This document shows, one piece after another, positions 14,774 to 22,151 of a stretch of DNA of 22,151 nucleotides; the stretch's first letter is position 1, and the number at the start of each line of letters is the position of its first letter. The notes beneath the pieces were generated by a model. It saw nothing but the letters and a program-made list of their open reading frames with translations, ran no database searches and was not told the DNA's origin. The translations under genes and the position numbers were made by a program. This stretch comes from Pirellulaceae bacterium (lineage in GTDB: Bacteria; Planctomycetota; Planctomycetia; Pirellulales; Pirellulaceae). The stretch covers positions 1 to 22,151 of the forward strand of contig JASLRF010000454.1 in assembly GCA_030744095.1 (NCBI GenBank), written 5' to 3'.

Positions 14774-16566
14774 CGATTTCCTCCAGGGGGTCCACCGCCG
14801 CCACCTGGGCCGCCGCCACCTGGGCCACCGCCGGCGGCTTGCATTTTCGCAAAGGCGGCCGTCAGTTCCGCGGCGCTCAGTGTGCCGTCGCTATTGGTAT
14901 CCGCACCGGTCATCCGTGAACGGAGTCTTTCAGGGAGCTCATCCATGGTCACTTTTCCATCACTGTTGGAATCAAGTCGTTGGATCATTTCGTTGGGAGC
15001 ACCACCACCAGCCTTTCCTTTCTTGCCGCCGCCCTGTTTACTTTTCTTCGCCTTCATCACACTCCCGACCGTCGGCACATCTGCAACGGGTGCCGCGTCA
15101 CTCGGTTTGGGAAAACGCGACTTATCAAATTTGTCCAGGTGCTTGCGTGGATTCATAACGACTTTTTCACCAGCCCGAAGCGGATCGGACTTGGCGACAT
15201 TCACGGCAGCCATTTCTTGGCTGTTGGTTGAAATAATGAGAATCTCGCGGGTGTCCCACGCATCGCCGTTTTCCACAAGGCAAAACGTCTTGCCACCTTG
15301 TTCGTAGATGGCCGTCACCGGCAATTGCGTCGCCGATTCGCTGTGCTCTATATGAATACTAACCTCGGCAGTGAGGCCTACGCGAATTTCTGGTGGCGGC
15401 TCCAAAATCTTGATCAGCGTCACATACTCTTTTGCGGACGAACTCCAGAAATTTCCTGGCTCGGCATATTTGTTGACTTTGGTGACCTCCCCTTGGACGG
15501 TCTTGTCACCAAAGGCGTCAATTCGGATCGTGACCGGCAAGCCTTCGCTGACGAGATTAATCCGCGATTCGTTGATCTTGGCACGAATTTGCATCAGCTC
15601 TGGATCGGGCAGTCGCACAATCACCTGACGTTCTCGAACGGCCACACCGGCTTCAACGACAAACTCGCTGCCGCTACGACTGCTTGTCACATTGGCATAG
15701 ACGACCTGCCCCGCCTGAGGTGCGATGACCTTACACTTGTTCAGCTGGTCTTCGATCTCTTTCAGGTTGTTCAGTTCTTCCTGATGGCTATCCTGTTCGT
15801 TCTTCCATCTCACTTCTGCCGCAGCGATGTCACTATCGAGTTGGGTCAGCATCTTTCGCTTTGTGAATTTTTCCAGCACCTCGAGCTTTTGGCGGGCGAG
15901 ATCGAGTTCATTTTGCGCGGCATCCACACGGAATTTCTCGCCTTCCAGTTGCAACGCCGTCAACAAACCACGAGAAACCAGACGCTTGATGGACTCAAAA
16001 GACAACTGGGCCTTCTTGAGATTCTCTTCCGCGACAAAGATCTCGTTCTCGACCATCTTGGTCTCTTCGTTGTAGGTTCCGTTGACGTATTCGTCTTTGG
16101 CAATCGAAGCAGTGTCGAAAGTTGCCTTGGCCTGTATCATGATCGCTTCGCTGGTGTTCACGACAATCCGCTGGCGACTCATCTCCTGTTCGAGGTTGGA
16201 GGAGTCGAAAGTGATCAGCCAGTCACCCTCCTTCACAACCGTCCCTTCGGGGACCACGTCAATGATCGACGTTGCCGGCCCCGTGCCACCGGAGCGGCTA
16301 CGGATTTCGCATCGGATCTCGACGTTGTTGGAGCTCTCTACTTCACCTTGTTCCAAAACGACGTGGTCATACGGTCCTTCGATCACTTCCTTCAATAGCG
16401 GTATCTTGCTGACATCGTCGCCATTTTGTCGTGTGAAGAAAATCGCCGCCAAGACGACGATCGCAATCAAGGCCATCGCGCCAACGACGAAGAAAGTGGT
16501 TGAAGCCGTTCGTGATCTTCGGTGGCGGACCAACAGCGGGCGGCTAGAAGCAAAGCGACGCAACAT
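14770..16566 (-). CDS. HlyD/MacA-type periplasmic adaptor with C-terminal EF-hand pair
   Basis: This 598-residue protein has one N-terminal membrane helix (about 23-45). It is followed by a barrel-sandwich half-motif (VEGPYDHVVLEQGEVESS), a long coiled coil (about 140-270, rich in E, K, L and Q) and the returning half IAPQAGQVVYANV. Beta-barrel and membrane-proximal parts then resemble MacA/HlyD adaptors. After an A/P/K-rich linker, two canonical 12-residue EF-hand loops appear: D532-SNSDGKVTMD-E543 and D556-TNSDGTLSAA-E567. All calcium ligands at positions 1, 3, 5 and 12 are present. The protein ends in a glycine/proline-rich tail (about 578-598). Start ATG 16566 is chosen because GAGG lies about eight bases upstream and the membrane helix follows; a 50-residue extension to 16716 has no such support. 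It bridges permease and TolC in the periplasm. Confidence 0.88.
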   Translation of the reverse strand: MLRRFASSRPLLVRHRRSRTASTTFFVVGAMALIAIVVLAAIFFTRQNGDDVSKIPLLKEVIEGPYDHVVLEQGEVESSNNVEIRCEIRSRSGGTGPATSIIDVVPEGTVVKEGDWLITFDSSNLEQEMSRQRIVVNTSEAIMIQAKATFDTASIAKDEYVNGTYNEETKMVENEIFVAEENLKKAQLSFESIKRLVSRGLLTALQLEGEKFRVDAAQNELDLARQKLEVLEKFTKRKMLTQLDSDIAAAEVRWKNEQDSHQEELNNLKEIEDQLNKCKVIAPQAGQVVYANVTSSRSGSEFVVEAGVAVRERQVIVRLPDPELMQIRAKINESRINLVSEGLPVTIRIDAFGDKTVQGEVTKVNKYAEPGNFWSSSAKEYVTLIKILEPPPEIRVGLTAEVSIHIEHSESATQLPVTAIYEQGGKTFCLVENGDAWDTREILIISTNSQEMAAVNVAKSDPLRAGEKVVMNPRKHLDKFDKSRFPKPSDAAPVADVPTVGSVMKAKKSKQGGGKKGKAGGGAPNEMIQRLDSNSDGKVTMDELPERLRSRMTGADTNSDGTLSAAELTAAFAKMQAAGGGPGGGGPGGGGGPPGGNR

Positions 16567-16886
16567 GGTCACATCCTCTAAATGGCGGTTGGCTTGACAA
16601 GTGGGGGGGGGTCGCGTGAGACATTCGAGCCCTCTATTGTAGTCGCGGTGAAATCCGGATGACACGGCAAACGGCGGCAATTCGCATTTACCGTAAGTCG
16701 CCAAGTCTAGGCGCACCCAGCGCTAACTCGTGGCAGGTTCGGCAGTACGTCGCGACGGATCCGCCACCAACCAGGCGTCTGCGCGCAATACCGCACGCTT
16801 ATGGAACCCCGCCAAGAGGCCACTCGGTGCGAACAAACATCGCACAATCAGAGAAACTGGGTATGCGGAGAATTCGAGCGGAACCG
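16567..16886. other. Spacer before the adaptor gene with possible promoter and poly-G tract
   Basis: This 320-base gap separates the TolC stop from the adaptor start and contains no credible gene. It includes a TACAAT box (minus strand, 16641-16636) and a run of nine G on the plus strand at 16603-16611. Confidence 0.5.
16636..16641 (-). promoter_or_regulatory. Possible -10 box for adaptor-ATPase-permease transcription
   Basis: TACAAT on the minus strand matches the sigma-70 -10 consensus at five of six. No good -35 box is found at normal distance. The leader would be about 63 bases and include the C9 run. Confidence 0.3.
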
Positions 16887-19800
16887 TCAGGGTTGCGATC
16901 GCTCCGAAGCGAATCGCAGCTCACTTGGTGCGATATGAACCGGTGCGATCGGCAAGACCTCGCCGTACACTGGGTCATCGTCCCGCGGGAGCCTTATGGC
17001 GGTGGGCGCCGAGGGTGGCTCGGTGCCAAGCACGCCCGGCGGAATGAGTTCCCCATTTCCTGGATCGCCGTCACTTGGATTCAGGAGATTAGGAGCAGCC
17101 GGGAGTGTCTCGCCAGTATCCAGCAGGAATTCAGCTTCACCATGGTATCCATCGGGCGTGGGCAGCGCGCCTTCTTCGTCGATGGGACCTGGATCGACCC
17201 AAGCGCTGGTTGGGTCCAGGTTCATGGTGCCCAGATTCAGATCGAGGCTCATGCGTTGCGCTTCATAGTTTAACCAGACGCTCAGGAAGTCATTCTGCGC
17301 GCTCTGTAGATCGGCCAATGCCGACACGACGTCCCGTGCCGCCGTGACGCCGGTGTCCTGTCCACGTTGTTCGCGGAGTTTTTGAATCTGGTCATTCAGC
17401 ACAACCTGATCAATGGCCGAGAGGACGGCGATTCGCCGTTCTTCGAAGTTAACGCGGTTCAGGTCAATCGTGCGGAGCGTGTTGCGCAGTCCACGCGTGA
17501 GATTGTCTACAAAACGGTAATAGCTCCGGCGTGCCTGTTCATACTCGATCAAGGCTTGTCGATACGTATTCCGTTCCGCCAAACGGGTCAAGGGAGCGTC
17601 AAAACGAAACCCGACATGCAAGTTGCCATCGATCGTCGCAAGTCGGGGGAAGCCAGTCATCGGATCAATGTCATTGTCGTCCGCTTGGCGAATATCGCCG
17701 TCAATCACGAGATCCAACGTGCTCTCCAGATTGTCGGCGTTGAATTCGATCAATCGCCAAGAATCGACCAGAGCGGCGCGGGCATTCATCCAATCTCGAC
17801 GGAACGTCTGAGCAAGTTGCACCGCCATTTGCCAAGATAGTTCGACCGGCGTCAAACTGACGGTTTCCGTGCGGGTTCGCGCGTGCACCAGTGAGAGATC
17901 CAGAATGTCGTCCGAAAGATCCGAAAGCACGCTAGGAATCGCAAAGATGACCTTTTCTTCGAGTTGGGCGTACAGCTGAGTCGGTGCGGGTTTTTGTTCG
18001 GCTTCGAGCAGGGTTGTCAACGCTGCGTCGATTTCGTCGAGCGGTTGAAAATACGACTGGAAGAGCTTCTCGAGCCGATCGATTTCCGCCTGCAACTCGA
18101 CCGGTGTCTGCGTGACACGCGCCACGTCGAAGACGACTGGAGCGATATCTGCCACCAGAATACTCTGGCAAGGGTCCAGGTTACCGTACTCTGCAAAGCG
18201 TTCTTTCTCGATATTGTATTTTGTCTTGAGCTGTTCCAAATCTTGACGACGTTTCGGGAGCGCTTCGGTCAGTGCCGCAATGTCCGCGGTGACCCGCCCA
18301 ATATTGTCTTGACTGACTTGCGTGCAGGCCTCCCGGATCCGGGCTACTTTAGCTTGGAGCTGTTTTAGGTGGTTCGCCAGTTCGTCACTCCAGGCGAGCG
18401 TCGGTGTGAGACGCCCGTTCACATCCACCTGTTCCACGCCATTCAGAATCAGCTCGTTCACGGTCCCCACTTCGTCCCGCAGACGGGTCATGATGGCCTG
18501 CACGGCTAGGATCCGCGGATCGATCAGGTTGAATTGATCCACCATCGGGTCGACGATGTCGACGCAGGTTTTCGGCGAAATTCCCAGTGTTAGTTTGTAG
18601 TTGTCCAAACTCGACTGATAGCCGGCTTGGCTATTGAGCAGCCGGCTTTCCGCATTCAGGAGGGCCTGACGGGCTTGAGCGATCTGCAGTCGTTCGCGGA
18701 CAATCGTCTCGGCATCATCGGGAATAGTAGCCAGACTTTCGGCCAGTGATTCGCGAAGTTGGGCCAGATTGCTGCGGAGTCCGACGATTGTGACTTGTTG
18801 GTTGCGGATGTCCTGCAGGTCTTGCAGGAGCCCCATGAACCCGGCGACCTGACCGGCCCCCGCGCCACCTCCGCCAAATCCACCGCCGCCACCGCCGGCA
18901 CCAACGCCGCTGCCGACGGCACCAAATCCCCCGCCACCCACGCCGGTAAAACCACCTAGACCGGATCCTTGGAAGCCGCCGCGTCGCGAGGCACCAGAAC
19001 CCGCTTCGGCACCGGTCATGATTTCCAGATAGAACGCTCGGCGATACCGCTCCATCTGCCGAACGTTGGAAAGCAAGGCACGCTCGGAGAGCGTCAGTTG
19101 TTCCATAATCCGATCTTTACCCGCCTGCCTTAACAACGGCTGAATGAAACCGAAATCCGCAATCGTCCCCCACGAAAAGCCGTCACTGCCAAAGTCCCAG
19201 ACCAGGGCATTTGCCAGCCCGACCACCAGATCGGCGCCAGTGGCGAAGCTACGCCGCATCCTGACACCGCCGCCACGCGGCAGGCCGGCGATGCCGCCAG
19301 GTGAGCGCAGCCGTCCGGTCTCACTTGTGAAGAGAGCTGCACCCAATGCCGATTCGGAGAGGGTGCTGCTATCCTGCAGGTTCCGGTCCCAGGCTGCGTC
19401 ATAGTCCGACCCGTAACCACCGAAGAACTGCGTATCAAATCGAAAACGCTCGGCGCTTACGTCCAAGGCCGATAAGTAGAGCGTTTCGAACTGTTGCTGG
19501 TAGTCCGTCGAATGAAGTAATGCCAGTTGGTATGCGTGTTCCGCGTTCAGGCGGAGGACGCCGTTTTCGTCGAGCCCGAGTGAATCGATATAGCCAGGGT
19601 TTTGGTCCAAATCCGTGTCGCCATTTCGGTGCCACCAGGGGTAGCCTTTCTTGCCGTCCACATAATGCATCAGCTGATGCGATGTGGGGTCGTCCTCCGG
19701 CATGGGCGGCGCATCGGGATCGAACGGATCAAACATGCGAGATCGCGGATCGATGTCAATCTCGTATCGGTCCAAACGCCAATGTGGATTATTGGCCTTC

Positions 19801-19946
19801 TGGCGAATCAGGGCGTAGGCCTCCGCATCGGCCTGCTGGCGGTAATAGCTTCGATGGCAGCCGTTTGCCGCACATAAAGTCAAGATTACGAAAAGAATCG
19901 CCAGGCGACCAAGGTATTGCTGCCGAAGGCGTCCAAAGAACGTCAT
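16887..19946 (-). CDS. TolC-family outer-membrane efflux lipoprotein, very long, glycine-rich insert
   Basis: From ATG 19946 this is 1019 residues, about twice a normal TolC. A signal sequence (LGRLAILFVILTLCAANGC) ends in a lipobox-like A-N-G-C30, so it is probably a lipoprotein. HRSYYRQQADAEAY after it is typical of planctomycete members. Outer-membrane efflux (OEP) segments follow, with long amphipathic helices such as QLTLSERALLSNVRQMERYR. A glycine-rich stretch at about residues 316-368 is unusual. Two more coiled-coil parts, including LKQLQAKVARIREACTQ and ALTEALPKRRQDLEQLK, add length in the middle. The tail is proline-rich. The frame continues upstream to a TTG at 20000, without a ribosome site; AGGATA precedes the ATG. 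It should form the outer-membrane channel for the ABC system encoded downstream, 320 bases away on the same strand. Confidence 0.88.
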   Translation of the reverse strand: MTFFGRLRQQYLGRLAILFVILTLCAANGCHRSYYRQQADAEAYALIRQKANNPHWRLDRYEIDIDPRSRMFDPFDPDAPPMPEDDPTSHQLMHYVDGKKGYPWWHRNGDTDLDQNPGYIDSLGLDENGVLRLNAEHAYQLALLHSTDYQQQFETLYLSALDVSAERFRFDTQFFGGYGSDYDAAWDRNLQDSSTLSESALGAALFTSETGRLRSPGGIAGLPRGGGVRMRRSFATGADLVVGLANALVWDFGSDGFSWGTIADFGFIQPLLRQAGKDRIMEQLTLSERALLSNVRQMERYRRAFYLEIMTGAEAGSGASRRGGFQGSGLGGFTGVGGGGFGAVGSGVGAGGGGGGFGGGGAGAGQVAGFMGLLQDLQDIRNQQVTIVGLRSNLAQLRESLAESLATIPDDAETIVRERLQIAQARQALLNAESRLLNSQAGYQSSLDNYKLTLGISPKTCVDIVDPMVDQFNLIDPRILAVQAIMTRLRDEVGTVNELILNGVEQVDVNGRLTPTLAWSDELANHLKQLQAKVARIREACTQVSQDNIGRVTADIAALTEALPKRRQDLEQLKTKYNIEKERFAEYGNLDPCQSILVADIAPVVFDVARVTQTPVELQAEIDRLEKLFQSYFQPLDEIDAALTTLLEAEQKPAPTQLYAQLEEKVIFAIPSVLSDLSDDILDLSLVHARTRTETVSLTPVELSWQMAVQLAQTFRRDWMNARAALVDSWRLIEFNADNLESTLDLVIDGDIRQADDNDIDPMTGFPRLATIDGNLHVGFRFDAPLTRLAERNTYRQALIEYEQARRSYYRFVDNLTRGLRNTLRTIDLNRVNFEERRIAVLSAIDQVVLNDQIQKLREQRGQDTGVTAARDVVSALADLQSAQNDFLSVWLNYEAQRMSLDLNLGTMNLDPTSAWVDPGPIDEEGALPTPDGYHGEAEFLLDTGETLPAAPNLLNPSDGDPGNGELIPPGVLGTEPPSAPTAIRLPRDDDPVYGEVLPIAPVHIAPSELRFASERSQP
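18843..19001 (-). repeat. Glycine-rich low-complexity segment inside the TolC-like gene
   Basis: About 53 codons here encode GGFTGVGGGGFGAVGSG and similar runs with almost no charged residues. It follows the predicted helix ending YRRAFYLEIMTG and precedes LLQDLQDIRNQQ, so it interrupts a helical hairpin of the first OEP part. It is in frame and therefore expressed. Confidence 0.8.
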
Positions 19947-20415
19947 TATCCTGGGCCTCAATCGTTGAAGTAGATCACCGTTGCGGAAAAGTTCGCTCAA
20001 TAGGTACGTGACGTTGATGGCTGTTATTGGGAAGGTTTGGATTGACGCGAAAAGGGGGATTGTGACGGTTTCGACGGTTAGTCGGGTTAGATAACGATTC
20101 GGGAAATAAATGCCGCCGACTTGAGCGATTATGATGATGATCCGAGTTCGCTCGCGTCGCGTGCTGCAAGCGCAATAATCGCAGTGAGTTAGGACATGGT
20201 GTTTGAGATCGAAAAGGTTGACATCCTAGATTTCCCAGCTTATCATCGATGGATCTGCCCGCGGTTACTCCGTCAGAGGCAACATGGTTAGTGAGATAAG
20301 CAGAACGCGATATGGAATTCGATTTTTCGATGGGTCGATCGGCCTATGGACGCCACGAACCGACTCGGATTGGACGTCGGTTGAATCACTTTCAAAGTAG
20401 ACGGCGAACCCCTTC
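19947..20415. other. Divergent intergenic region
   Basis: About 470 bases between the TolC start and the coiled-coil gene. No gene is convincing. It contains a strong plus-strand promoter at 20218-20246; I found no canonical minus-strand promoter for the TolC gene. Confidence 0.6.
20218..20246 (+). promoter_or_regulatory. Near-consensus sigma-70 promoter
   Basis: TTGACA (20218-20223, six of six) is followed by exactly 17 bases and then TATCAT (20241-20246, five of six). Transcription should start near 20253, giving a leader of about 160 bases before ATG 20416. Confidence 0.6.
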
Positions 20416-21930
20416 ATGAACAATCCGGTTCTCTGGCAGGCGGGCATTGGCGTGCTCACCCTGTTCTTCTTTTTTCTGATTTACAAGTTCACCAAGACAT
20501 GGCGGTGGTTCCATGTCACGATGATGTTCTTTGTGTACTGCGCGTCCATCGCCACGGTCGTCTACGTTTCGATGTCGATCAAGACGCACAATGCGTGGCG
20601 CAAGATGGTACGCGAGCAACGAAAACTGGTCGCCGAGCTATCTGCCGAGCGTGACAAGTTAACGTTTGGCGACATCACAAAACGGGAACAAGACACCACG
20701 CCGATCCGCGAATTGCACGCCCGGCTAGGTCGTTCGATTCTCGATCGTGGTCGCGTTTGGCGTGCGTGCTCGGTCGCACCGGCTGCTGATGGTACGGTGA
20801 CCATCAACACGGCAGGCGCGACTCCCGTTGCTGGTGCGCGCAACAACATCACAGAGGAGATGATTCTGTACGCGTTTACCGAGGCGCCAGCCCCCGCAGA
20901 ACTTGCTCCGGTCTTGGTAAACCCGGCTTCGGCCATTGGTTTTCCGCAGTATTTCATCGGTGAATTCGCTGCCACTGCGGTCGCGGACACATCGGTGACA
21001 TTGCGACCGACCTTCCCGTTGACGGCCGAGGGACGCTTGGCGATAGCGACTGGAGCACCGTGGTGCCTCTATGAAACAATGGCACCCGATGGTCATTCCT
21101 TTTTTGTTATGGATCAAGAAAAGCCCGTAAATCTGACTCTAGACGCTGACACAGAACCTGTTTTTGGCGCTGTGGACGAGCGCCACATCGCCTTGCATAT
21201 GGCCCGTGCGGGCAAGCTCCAGGCGGAGACTGACGAGCAATTCCTGCAGCGATATCAATCGATCATTTTAGAATATGTGCGAGATGGCAAACGTGCTTCC
21301 GATCAGGATCCGCCTGAGAATCGCTGGCTAAAAGTGCGTTTCACTGGTCCTTACGAAGAAACCGTCGACAGTACATCAGAGCTGGGTGCGGTTGTCACCA
21401 GTGAAGATTTCTTCGATCGCGGTCGGGCTGAAATCGCGATCCTGCAACGAAATGAGACGGCAAAATTCAAGAAGAACGACATCGGTATTTTCCCGCCCGA
21501 TGATGCAAATCGACTCATTGGACTCGGCGCCTGCGAATTGGTCGAACCGATCTACGTCCGCAGCCTGCGTAACTACGCGCAAACGTATCGTGAACTTTAT
21601 CAGCGCTCGCGAGATCTGGCGGCGGATGTTACCCGCATCCAACGAAGCACAGCCGAACTGACGCACGCCAACGGATTGACGGTGTCCCAAATCGCCTATC
21701 GGGAGCAGGAGAAAACAAAGCTCGACGAGGACTTGGCAAAGTTCGTTTACGAACGTGATGAGATCAAGAAGTATTCGGAAACGTTGACGGCTGCCGTGAC
21801 AGCAAGACGTGACAAGCTCAGCTATCTCTATCGCGCCAATCACAAGTTAGCGACCGATCTGGCCACAGCTCATCGAGTGCTCAAGGAAAAAATCGATCGC
21901 CAAACGGCAGCAGCGGCCAACACGCCCTAG
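20416..21930 (+). CDS. Unknown membrane-anchored coiled-coil protein
   Basis: I do not recognise a family. The 504-residue protein has two N-terminal hydrophobic segments, at about 7-24 (GIGVLTLFFFFLIY) and 33-54 (HVTMMFFVYCASIATVVYVS). A basic, helical stretch (REQRKLVAELSAERDKL, about 67-82) follows. The middle part (about 100-390) looks globular, with beta-type segments such as GTVTINTAGATP and ADTSVTLRPTFPLT. The C-terminal 110 residues (from LRNYAQTYRELYQRSRDL on) are strongly coiled-coil with no proline until the last residue. The protein is probably an inner-membrane scaffold. The ATG at 20416 has no strong ribosome site, but both hydrophobic segments follow it directly and an upstream consensus promoter exists. 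It stands alone, divergent from the TolC gene. Confidence 0.75.
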   Translation: MNNPVLWQAGIGVLTLFFFFLIYKFTKTWRWFHVTMMFFVYCASIATVVYVSMSIKTHNAWRKMVREQRKLVAELSAERDKLTFGDITKREQDTTPIRELHARLGRSILDRGRVWRACSVAPAADGTVTINTAGATPVAGARNNITEEMILYAFTEAPAPAELAPVLVNPASAIGFPQYFIGEFAATAVADTSVTLRPTFPLTAEGRLAIATGAPWCLYETMAPDGHSFFVMDQEKPVNLTLDADTEPVFGAVDERHIALHMARAGKLQAETDEQFLQRYQSIILEYVRDGKRASDQDPPENRWLKVRFTGPYEETVDSTSELGAVVTSEDFFDRGRAEIAILQRNETAKFKKNDIGIFPPDDANRLIGLGACELVEPIYVRSLRNYAQTYRELYQRSRDLAADVTRIQRSTAELTHANGLTVSQIAYREQEKTKLDEDLAKFVYERDEIKKYSETLTAAVTARRDKLSYLYRANHKLATDLATAHRVLKEKIDRQTAAAANTP

Positions 21931-22151
21931 AGCCTCTACGATCTTGGTGCGCCTGCTGGTGCGTGTCGCACCGACGCGTAGCGTCTGAGGCGTCTTGTTT
22001 CATGAGTCGAAACGGCGAAAGGCCGCTGCAGTGAATCGGCACGCGCCGTGGTGTCGAGACCGCCCCTTTTTCCCGGGTGTCCCTTGTTTCTGGAGGCGCG
22101 TCTTGCAGCCGCCGTTTTTCACCATTTTTCTTCCAATCTGGTTTGAGCACC
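21931..22151. other. Gene-free end of the window
   Basis: No gene, RNA or clear terminator is visible after the coiled-coil gene. Open frames here run through low-complexity arginine-rich translations and are not supported. Confidence 0.5.

Noticed and set aside
14741..15307. Proline-rich plus-strand open frame of 188 codons
   Set aside because: It is the complement of the Gly-rich tail and EF-hand region of the adaptor.
15298..16398. 366-codon plus-strand open frame
   Set aside because: It is antisense to the adaptor gene, whose domains are unmistakable; the long frame reflects codon bias of the opposite strand.
16567..16716. 50-residue N-terminal extension of the adaptor
   Set aside because: The sequence lacks a ribosome site at 16716 and would place a polar stretch before a typical start-plus-membrane-helix; ATG 16566 has a good GAGG.

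Overview
The window looks like chromosomal DNA of a planctomycete, probably of the Pirellulales. I infer this from the protein families and style of the genes, not from a marker gene: a very long TolC-like lipoprotein with a glycine-rich insert, a secreted squalene-cyclase-fold/HEAT protein, a periplasmic adaptor fused to EF-hands, and short palindromic repeats between genes. No rRNA, tRNA, CRISPR array or transposase was recognised.

Layout. (1) Positions 1-1051, plus strand: the 3' end of one bacterial-PH (DUF304-like) membrane protein gene and a complete second one, translationally coupled. (2) 1052-1506: gene-free spacer with a repeat palindrome. (3) 1507-2472, plus strand: an N-acetylneuraminate lyase / dihydrodipicolinate synthase family aldolase. 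(4) 9517 down to 2503, minus strand: a tightly packed six-member polysaccharide or glycoconjugate operon. In transcription order it holds a membrane SGNH hydrolase, an NAD-dependent sugar epimerase/dehydratase, a GT2 glycosyltransferase, a decayed phytanoyl-CoA-dioxygenase-like gene, a GT4 glycosyltransferase and a glutamine-dependent asparagine synthase-type amidotransferase. (5) 9773-11413, plus strand: a secreted prenyltransferase/squalene-oxidase-repeat protein, divergent from the polysaccharide operon. (6) 11414-11724: an intergenic repeat cluster between two converging genes. (7) 20000 down to 11725, minus strand: a complete tripartite export system, with a TolC-family outer-membrane factor, a HlyD/MacA-type adaptor with C-terminal EF-hands, a MacB/LolD-type ATPase and a MacB-type permease, followed by an unknown four-helix membrane protein. 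(8) 20416-21930, plus strand: an unknown membrane-anchored coiled-coil protein behind a near-consensus sigma-70 promoter. (9) 21931-22151: no gene seen.

How it works together. The polysaccharide operon supplies sugar modification (epimerase), sugar transfer (GT2, GT4), amidation (AsnB type) and probably acyl transfer or removal (SGNH). It lacks a polymerase, flippase or exosortase in this window. The ABC system should take a substrate from the inner membrane or periplasm through MacA-like and TolC-like parts to the outside; its substrate cannot be read from sequence. Most striking are the EF-hand tail on the adaptor, the glycine-rich insert in the TolC partner, the dispersed palindromic repeat family at gene ends, and the clear erosion of the dioxygenase gene inside an otherwise intact operon.
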